Source: JBKEBX01 sp047974615 (GTDB taxonomy: Bacteria; Bacillota; Clostridia; Lachnospirales; CAMZNU01). Taken from it: a stretch of 19,312 nt of DNA. The position numbers and the translations under genes were made by a program. The notes beneath the pieces were generated by a model. That model searched no databases, was not told where the DNA came from, and saw only the letters and a list, made by a program, of their open reading frames with translations. This document shows positions 15,332 to 19,312 of this stretch, piece after piece; position 1 is the stretch's first letter; each line of letters begins with the position of its first letter. The DNA lies in the NCBI GenBank assembly GCA_047974615.1, contig JBKECM010000112.1, forward strand, positions 1-19,312. The letters are read 5' to 3'.

Positions 15332-15360
15332 TACTAGTTGTTACTAACGTGTTACTAGTT
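15332..15360. repeat. Repeat cluster, candidate attachment-site core
   Basis: GTTACTA occurs twice in direct order (15340-15346, 15351-15357), separated by ACGT. ACTAGT, itself a palindrome, occurs at both ends (15333-15338, 15354-15359). The cluster lies directly beyond the 3' end of the integrase gene, where the left attachment site of such elements is normally found. The second copy needed to prove an att repeat would be outside the window. Confidence 0.35.
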
Positions 15361-15370
15361 CAATTTAAAA

Positions 15371-15409
15371 AATAGGGTTTTGAACTTAAATTCAGAACCC
15401 TATTTTTTT
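15371..15409. terminator. Bidirectional terminator at the integrase 3' end
   Basis: AATAGGGTTTTGAA (15371-15384) pairs with TTCAGAACCCTATT (15391-15404), 14 pairs with one G-T. T-runs follow on both strands. It ends the integrase transcript (minus) and would stop the plus-strand transcript from the promoter at 15261-15288. Confidence 0.85.
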
Positions 15410-16409
15410 ATTTAATTAATTCAATTGCTTCTCTTAATTCGTCTATCGTTTTATGCGTGTAGACACGTTCTCCCACGTCTTTTGACTTATGACCCATTAA
15501 CATATCAATACACTTCTTATTTGCGTTAGCACTGTCTAATTTACTTCTAAAGGTATGTCTACATTCGTGGGGGGTATGGTTGTTTATGATTTTATTCCAG
15601 TAGCTATAGTATGTAATTGAACTTATTTTTTCGCTATTAAGTCCAAATAAATAGTTGTTGGTGTTGTTAGTGCGATTAATGATTAGATGTTGGATTTTTG
15701 AGTGGATTGGGATAACTCTATTTTTGCCTGACTTTGTTTTTGTTCCACCTGTTAATGTCATTGCATCTAAATCAACGCTATCAAGTTTTAAATCTAATAA
15801 CTCGCTTATTCTAAAACCAGTATACAAAAATACAAGGATTGAATCGACCCAGAGTTCTTCTTGGCGTTCCCAAAGTGAAGTTATTTCATCTTCTGTGAAG
15901 GGTTGTGTTGTTGTTTCTGGTATGGAGACTGCAGTTATTAGTTGAGCGTAACTTTTATTTATGACATCAATTTCTAGGGCGAAGTTATCTAATTGGCCAA
16001 ATAAGTTTTTTATATGGCTTTGGGTTGCGTATGATTTACCACAGTTATCTATTATGTCTTGCATATGGAAAGATTTGATATCTTTATATTTCATATCCCA
16101 TATTGGCTTTGTATGTTTAAATGCTGAATTTAAAGAACCTTGTGTTGATTTACCCAGTTTAATTAATTTTTTTTTGGACCATTCGTCGAATAATTTAGAT
16201 AAGGTTATTTTTTCGGCATCTATATCCCAAGGGGATTTGTTATACTCTGCTAAGGCTATCATTCCTGCTTCTCTTGTTGGGAAGTAACCAATTACTAAAT
16301 ATATTGGGTGTCCTTTATCGTTCCACCCATTTGTTTTTCTAGCCACAAAGGGGTTTCGTCTATTACCGGACAGTTTAGTAACGGTTCCATATCCGTTAGG
16401 ATTTTTCAT
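15408..16409 (-). CDS. int: Tyrosine recombinase / phage integrase
   Basis: This 333-residue site-specific recombinase has a short N-terminal arm-binding region (GYGTVTKLSGNRRNPF, about 6-21, the AP2-like fold), a SAM-like core-binding domain (about 68-160) and a catalytic domain (about 170-333). Catalytic residues are all present: Arg200 in TGFRISEL, a beta-hairpin lysine in TKTKSGK (about 226), His281 and Arg284 in HECRHTF, His307 in LMGHKS, and the nucleophile Tyr317 in ERVYTH. The frame opens farther upstream (to 16457), but ATG at 16409 has a GGAAGGTGA site 7 bases before it and begins MKNPNGYGT, the usual N-terminus for this group, so I chose it. It integrates and, with an excisionase not seen here, excises the element. 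It appears intact. Confidence 0.95.
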   Translation of the reverse strand: MKNPNGYGTVTKLSGNRRNPFVARKTNGWNDKGHPIYLVIGYFPTREAGMIALAEYNKSPWDIDAEKITLSKLFDEWSKKKLIKLGKSTQGSLNSAFKHTKPIWDMKYKDIKSFHMQDIIDNCGKSYATQSHIKNLFGQLDNFALEIDVINKSYAQLITAVSIPETTTQPFTEDEITSLWERQEELWVDSILVFLYTGFRISELLDLKLDSVDLDAMTLTGGTKTKSGKNRVIPIHSKIQHLIINRTNNTNNYLFGLNSEKISSITYYSYWNKIINNHTPHECRHTFRSKLDSANANKKCIDMLMGHKSKDVGERVYTHKTIDELREAIELIK

Positions 16410-16456
16410 TTTTATCACCTTCCAATTCTGTAAAAAGAGTATAGTAAATAAACCCA

Positions 16457-16485
16457 TTGCAGAATTAACGAAAAAATGATATAAT
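16457..16485 (+). promoter_or_regulatory. Promoter of a probable small RNA
   Basis: TTGCAG (16457-16462) and a perfect TATAAT (16480-16485) are 17 bases apart, with TGA just before the -10 box (extended motif). It points right, away from the integrase, into a gene-less stretch that ends in an intrinsic terminator. Confidence 0.75.
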
Positions 16486-16491
16486 TATCTT

Positions 16492-16580
16492 GTATAAAGA
16501 GTGTATTATATCGGTTGTTAATTCCGAATAGTATCTAAGATTGACCTTTGACTGCGACCAACAGTTGAGGGTCTTTTTTT
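16492..16580 (+). ncRNA. Probable small RNA of about 90 nt
   Basis: A near-consensus promoter and an intrinsic terminator enclose this gene-less interval. The predicted RNA has a small 5' hairpin (TCGG at 16511-16514 with CCGA at 16524-16527, loop of 9) and a 3' terminator hairpin. There is no ribosome binding site or ORF of note. It is convergent with the membrane-protein gene ending at 16587, so it may act on that mRNA or on another target, or affect integrase or repressor expression. I do not recognise a family. Confidence 0.55.
16543..16580 (+). terminator. Terminator of the small RNA
   Basis: GACCTTTGACTG (16543-16554) pairs with CAGTTGAGGGTC (16562-16573) over 12 positions including G-U pairs, with a 7-base loop, followed by seven T. 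The T-run exists only on the plus strand, so it does not serve the minus-strand gene next to it. Confidence 0.8.
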
Positions 16581-16586
16581 ATTTGT

Positions 16587-17699
16587 TTAAAAATATTGCT
16601 TGTATTCTTCAAGCACGTTAATAGGTAAATTTACTTCATATTCTTTAATAGTAGCATAAAATTTAGCTAATCTATTTTGACGACCTTTTTCAGTTTTCAA
16701 ATCATTAGCTTTAATTAAAGTTTCATTATAACTACGATTAACGGCATCTAATAAAATAACATCAAAAATGGGATTATATTCATACAGAACTTCTTTTAAA
16801 AAAGTATATCTGCCTAGTATTGTACTTATGTTCGTTGATGTCGTTAAAATATCAATACAGTCATAACATCTATTGTCACTAAATATTGGATAAGCACCAT
16901 ATTTTTCTTCAAAGTCTTTTAATTTTTCAATAGCATCTTCCTTAAGTTCTACAAATCTATCAATGTAAGAAAAGCATTCATTTTGCGAATTGTGATTATA
17001 TTCCCACATATCTTGAAAATAAATCATTCCACCTTTTGTTTTATAACAATATTTTTTTGCGTGTTCAAATAAAGTTATTAATTGGTCACAAGTTTCCATA
17101 ATTAACTTAGGATTTCTTGTATTTTGAATTATCTTATTTAATTCTGAAACAGCACTTTCAAATTCATTAACTTTTTCTACATGTTTGGATTCATAACTAA
17201 ATTTAAAAGATAGTTCATCATCTTGTTTACTTCTATGAAATTTAGGATTATTTGAAGTTTTTTCTTTCTCTAACGCGTTGATTAAACCTTGACGTATTAA
17301 ATAAGGGACTTCGTCATCATCAATATTTGTACCGTCTGATTTATATAATACGTTATCAACTTCTATGTAACCAGTCGGTTTCTCAACTGTTTGTTGCTTT
17401 CTTAATGCATAATCGTCACTTATTATCAATTTTGATTCGGACTTTATAGTTGTTGGAATTGGCTCATTTATCGGTTTTTCTATATTTTTTATAGTTGATT
17501 CTAAATTTGCATTATTTCTGATAATGTTTGTTTTTTGTTTAGATATTGACCATATTAATAAAACAATGTAGGGAATAGAAGACGTTATAATTACAATAAT
17601 CCACCCCAAAAAGTTGTAATTTTTATAATTTTTTAAGATACCACTTAAAAAATAAATAGTCCAAACTATAAAAAACGAATACTTTAACAGTTTTTTCAC
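16587..17699 (-). CDS. Unrecognised two-TM membrane protein of the mobile element
   Basis: This 370-residue protein starts at GTG 17699, chosen because AAAGAGGTGAT lies just upstream (17705-17713); an ATG at 17741 has no ribosome site. Two membrane helices (about 5-24 and 31-52) form an N-terminal hairpin, leaving the rest probably in the cytosol. Then come a basic/polar linker, a compact motif GYIEVDNVLYKSDGTN (about 110-125) followed by an acidic DDDEVPYLIRQG, and a mainly helical C-terminal region (about 170-370) with a CYDC pair near 278-281. I do not recognise the family. Genes between an integrase and a repressor are often accessory (superinfection exclusion, defence, lysogenic conversion), so such a role is possible, but nothing in the sequence proves it. 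Confidence 0.75.
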   Translation of the reverse strand: MKKLLKYSFFIVWTIYFLSGILKNYKNYNFLGWIIVIITSSIPYIVLLIWSISKQKTNIIRNNANLESTIKNIEKPINEPIPTTIKSESKLIISDDYALRKQQTVEKPTGYIEVDNVLYKSDGTNIDDDEVPYLIRQGLINALEKEKTSNNPKFHRSKQDDELSFKFSYESKHVEKVNEFESAVSELNKIIQNTRNPKLIMETCDQLITLFEHAKKYCYKTKGGMIYFQDMWEYNHNSQNECFSYIDRFVELKEDAIEKLKDFEEKYGAYPIFSDNRCYDCIDILTTSTNISTILGRYTFLKEVLYEYNPIFDVILLDAVNRSYNETLIKANDLKTEKGRQNRLAKFYATIKEYEVNLPINVLEEYKQYF

Positions 17700-17716
17700 T
17701 GTATCACCTCTTTCAA

Positions 17717-17948
17717 CCTCGAACACGTGGAACACCCTCAAACCCTTATAAATACTACATTTTTAATAAAAGTGTTCGAGGTGTTCAAGGTAAATCTCTA
17801 TTACTATATATATTTATTTTTTACACTATATAATTTTATTACTTTTTTACTATTAATTATAAATAACTCATTTTTAAGTGGAACACTTGAACAACGGCTT
17901 GTAGTCTAGCTTTCACATTGAACAAGACCTTGAACAAGCCTTGAACAA
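17717..17948. repeat. Cluster of nine GAACA repeats (iteron- or operator-like)
   Basis: GAACA occurs on the plus strand at 17721, 17730, 17881, 17889, 17920, 17932 and 17943, and on the minus strand at 17773-17777 and 17782-17786. Neighbouring copies are 8-9 or 11-12 bases apart, about one helical turn or less. The units read CTCGAACAC-GTGGAACAC, GTGTTCGAG-GTGTTCAAG, GTGGAACAC-TTGAACAAC, and then TTGAACAAG three times. An 11-bp inverted repeat joins 17716-17726 and 17772-17782. The DNA between clusters (17790-17875) is very AT-rich. This looks like a protein-binding control region: an origin with iterons and an AT-rich unwinding element, a recombination or transfer site, or a multi-operator. 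Confidence 0.7.
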
Positions 17949-17979
17949 AATTAACCAAAATCTACATAAATAATATTAT

Positions 17980-18414
17980 TTACGCATTTTTGTATTCTTT
18001 TTTAACATCATATTTTTCATCTTCTAATAGCATATCAACCCTTTCATTAATTTTAACTTTGTCAATATCATCAAGCATTTGATATTTATGTACAAATTTT
18101 AGTGTTTCTTTACTTATGTTTTGATTGTTACTTTTATAGCTTGGATTTTCTGTTTCCAAAGCTTTTACTTCACGTGGTATATCATACCCCATAAGCCAAA
18201 CTTCGTTTACATTTAAAGCTAACCCTAATATAGTTAATTTATCTTGTTTTGGTTCAGACTTACCATTTATGTATTGGCTTAAATCATTTTTTGCTAGTCG
18301 TACTTTATATTTTTCACAATACGGCTCACATAAATTTAAAATATCAACTTGCTTTAAATTCCTTTCCATCATAATTTGTTTTAATCTGTCTGATGTAGTA
18401 AATTGCTTGATAAT
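17980..18414 (-). CDS. XRE-family helix-turn-helix repressor (CI-like), non-standard start
   Basis: This cytosolic DNA-binding repressor (143-144 residues) has an XRE HTH in its first 75 residues: TTSDRLKQIM, MERNLKQVDIL, KNDLSQYINGKSEP, and LGLALNVNEVWLMGYD, the usual end of this family's DNA-binding domain. The tail (about 95-144) is helical and charged; there is no peptidase domain. The first ATG is at 18372, but starting there would remove helix 1 (TTSDRLKQI) and lacks a ribosome site. The frame is open upstream, with AGGGTGAT (18415-18422) a few bases before ATT (18412-18414) and ATC (18409-18411), and no ATG, GTG or TTG. I therefore extend the gene to 18414 as an ATT/ATC start. It is divergent from the Cro-like gene and probably holds the element in its integrated state. 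Confidence 0.8.
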   Translation of the reverse strand: MIKQFTTSDRLKQIMMERNLKQVDILNLCEPYCEKYKVRLAKNDLSQYINGKSEPKQDKLTILGLALNVNEVWLMGYDIPREVKALETENPSYKSNNQNISKETLKFVHKYQMLDDIDKVKINERVDMLLEDEKYDVKKEYKNA

Positions 18415-18446
18415 ATCACCCTGCTTTCTAATTTGTTACTAACAAT

Positions 18447-18475
18447 ACTATAACATACGTTGAATAAAAGTTCAA
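18447..18475 (-). promoter_or_regulatory. Repressor promoter with overlapping inverted repeat
   Basis: On the minus strand, TTGAAC (18470-18475) and TATAGT (18447-18452) are 17 bases apart, with TGT before the -10 box. An inverted repeat, TTGAA-N6-TTCAA (18460-18475), covers the -35 and half the spacer, so a bound regulator would block this promoter. That fits autoregulation of the repressor or control by the Cro-like protein. Confidence 0.7.
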
Positions 18476-18490
18476 TAGTAAAATATAAAA

Positions 18491-18509
18491 AGTTTCAAAA
18501 CAATGAACT
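18491..18509. promoter_or_regulatory. Candidate operator upstream of the early promoter
   Basis: AGTTTCAAAACAATGAACT has the same 19-base layout as the site at 18552-18570. Its right half-site TGAACT is exact and its left half AGTTTC is degenerate. It lies between the two divergent promoters, 6 bases from the early -35 box. Confidence 0.5.
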
Positions 18510-18515
18510 TTTGGG

Positions 18516-18544
18516 TTGACATTTAAAAAATAAAGTGGTATTAT
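18516..18544 (+). promoter_or_regulatory. Early promoter of the Cro-like gene
   Basis: Consensus TTGACA (18516-18521) and TATTAT (18539-18544) are separated by 17 bases, with TGG before the -10 (extended motif). It is the best promoter in the element and drives the small early genes to the right. Confidence 0.85.
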
Positions 18545-18551
18545 TAAAATG

Positions 18552-18570
18552 AGTTCAGAATAAATGAACT
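18552..18570. promoter_or_regulatory. Symmetric operator at the early transcription start
   Basis: AGTTCA-N7-TGAACT is a perfect inverted repeat placed at the expected transcription start of the early promoter, the classic position for repressor binding. The half-site shares GAAC with the repeats at 17717-17948. Confidence 0.7.
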
Positions 18571-18597
18571 AAAAATATAAGAAGAGAGGTGGATTAA

Positions 18598-18816
18598 ATG
18601 GGGTATAACTATTCAAAATTGCAAGGTCGCATTGTTGAAATTTGTGGAAATCAAGGAAACTTTGCAGATTTAATGGGCTTATCTAAACGCAGTTTGTCGC
18701 TGAAATTAAATAATAAAGTTGTGTTTAAACAAGATGAAATAAGTACAGCTTGTGAAGTTTTAAAATTAACAACAGAAGAAATATCGTTATATTTTTTTAA
18801 TCGAAAAGTTCAATAA
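18598..18816 (+). CDS. Cro-like DNA-binding protein, DUF739 type
   Basis: This 72-residue protein begins MGYNYSKLQGRIVEICGNQG and continues with a helix-turn-helix (FADLMGLSKRSLSLKLNNKV, about 22-41) and FKQDEISTACEVL (43-55). This matches the small phage proteins of the DUF739 family, which act like Cro at the lysogeny switch. It is the first gene right of the divergent control region, with AGAGAGGTGG 6-7 bases before its ATG. It probably binds the operators at 18460-18570 and lowers repressor synthesis (inference from position and fold). Confidence 0.85.
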   Translation: MGYNYSKLQGRIVEICGNQGNFADLMGLSKRSLSLKLNNKVVFKQDEISTACEVLKLTTEEISLYFFNRKVQ

Positions 18817-18842
18817 AAATGTACTCTAAAGGTTGTGTGAAG

Positions 18843-18866
18843 TTAGCTAGAGTTTGTTATAGCTAA
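18843..18866 (+). repeat. 7-bp inverted repeat between early genes
   Basis: TTAGCTA (18843-18849) and TAGCTAA (18860-18866) are complementary around a 10-base loop and are followed by A, not T, on the plus strand. It could be a processing or partial termination signal in the early transcript, or be chance. Confidence 0.3.
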
Positions 18867-18893
18867 AAAATTGAACAAAACAAGAAAGCGAGA

Positions 18894-19097
18894 GTGGAAG
18901 AAATGACAGATAAAGAAAAAGTAAAATACTATGACAATTTTGTTGAAAGTTTAAATTATTCAATTAATTTATATCAACATCTTAAATATAAAGGGCATTT
19001 AACATCAGAGGGTGAAAATGATTTACAACGAATGGTGTTAGACTTAAAAAAGTTAACTGGTGAAATTGATTTTTCAGATGAAGAAAATAAGGAATAA
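18894..19097 (+). CDS. Small acidic early protein of the mobile element, unrecognised
   Basis: This 67-residue protein, if started at GTG 18894 (64 residues from ATG 18903), has a weak ribosome site for either start. The product is helical and charged (KYYDNFVESLNYSIN, then LQRMVLDLKKL), with an acidic end (DFSDEENKE). I do not recognise a family. It follows the Cro-like gene and its stop lies only four bases before the next start, so it is part of the early operon. Confidence 0.6.
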   Translation: MEEMTDKEKVKYYDNFVESLNYSINLYQHLKYKGHLTSEGENDLQRMVLDLKKLTGEIDFSDEENKE

Positions 19098-19101
19098 GAC
19101 T

Positions 19102-19281
19102 ATGAAATGGGTAGTAGAAGCAAGAATTTTTAACAACGGTAAAATAGTTTCAAAAGTAAGACAAGCTTTAGACGGTGAAGAAAGCTATTGCAAAGAAACA
19201 GAAAAGTGTGATATTTGGGTTGATGTATTTGAAAATGAGGAAGAAGCGATAGCTTTTTGTAAAGATTATAAAAATGCTTAG
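19102..19281 (+). CDS. Small acidic early protein of the mobile element, unrecognised
   Basis: This 59-residue protein starts at ATG 19102, chosen because AAGGA (19090-19094) lies 7-8 bases before it; a longer frame from 19060 would overlap the previous gene and lacks a site. The sequence predicts strand-strand-helix: KWVVEARIFNNGKIVSKV, then CDIWVDVF, then ENEEEAIAFCKDYKN. It is acidic, has three cysteines and no membrane segment. Small acidic proteins with this plan are common early genes in phages, some of them inhibitors of host systems; no function is claimed here. The gene ends 31 bases before the window edge. Confidence 0.65.
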   Translation: MKWVVEARIFNNGKIVSKVRQALDGEESYCKETEKCDIWVDVFENEEEAIAFCKDYKNA

Positions 19282-19312
19282 TGGTTTTTAATTTTTATAA
19301 ATGAAAATGATT

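Larger units (their letters stand above)
15234..19312. mobile_element. Left end of an integrated element (prophage or ICE-like), continues past the window
   Basis: A tyrosine recombinase gene lies at the edge, reading toward the host junction. Behind it come a divergent repressor/Cro-like pair, small early genes and repeat-rich control DNA. This order is typical of temperate phages and integrative elements of Bacillota. No structural, replication or conjugation genes are in view, so phage and ICE cannot be separated. The exact left end is not fixed; it should lie between 15220 and 15370. The right end is outside the window. Confidence 0.8.

Noticed and set aside
17717..17948. GAACA repeats as a CRISPR array
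   Set aside because: The units are only 5-11 bases and spacing is irregular (8-12 bases or over 30). CRISPR repeats are about 24-37 bases with similar-length spacers, and there are no cas genes.
18460..18475. LexA/DinR SOS box in the repressor control region
   Set aside because: Read on the minus strand the site has GAAC-N4-ATTC, one base off GAAC-N4-GTTC. The neighbouring sites have a wider 7-base gap between half-sites and the repressor has no LexA-like peptidase domain.

Overview
The window looks like the chromosome of a low-GC Bacillota bacterium, most likely a member of the Clostridia. The coding sequence is strongly AT-rich, most genes have AAGGAGG- or GGTGAT-type ribosome binding sites, the tRNA does not encode CCA, and CsaB, DUF5693-type and LtaS-like genes lie side by side. 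The genus cannot be named from sequence alone.

Positions 1-5750 are core chromosome. After an unexplained, structured left edge come, on the minus strand, a serine/threonine:Na+ symporter (sstT), a type I 3-dehydroquinate dehydratase (aroD), a tRNA-Leu(CAA) with its own promoter and terminator, and glmU. A GluP/YqgP-like rhomboid protease is transcribed divergently from glmU.

Positions 5777-15217 form one plus-strand operon between a promoter at 5777-5805 and a terminator at 15171-15217. Its five genes are tightly spaced: a secreted phosphodiester glycosidase-domain protein, the polysaccharide pyruvyl transferase CsaB, an LtaS-like membrane sulfatase-fold enzyme, a MurJ-like lipid-linked sugar flippase, and a large DUF5693-like membrane protein. 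Together they suggest a pathway that exports, decorates (pyruvyl groups and probably a phospho-polyol) and trims a secondary cell wall polymer. The substrate is not known from sequence, and this is the best candidate here for an undescribed multi-gene system.

From about 15220 to the right edge lies the left end of an integrated mobile element (prophage or ICE-like). It holds a tyrosine recombinase, a probable small RNA with its own promoter and terminator, an unrecognised two-TM membrane protein, a 230-bp region with nine GAACA repeats, and a divergent repressor/Cro-like switch with symmetric operators, followed by two small early genes. The repressor is unusual: its first HTH helix is encoded upstream of the first ATG, with a good Shine-Dalgarno but no ATG, GTG or TTG start. 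The element continues beyond the window.
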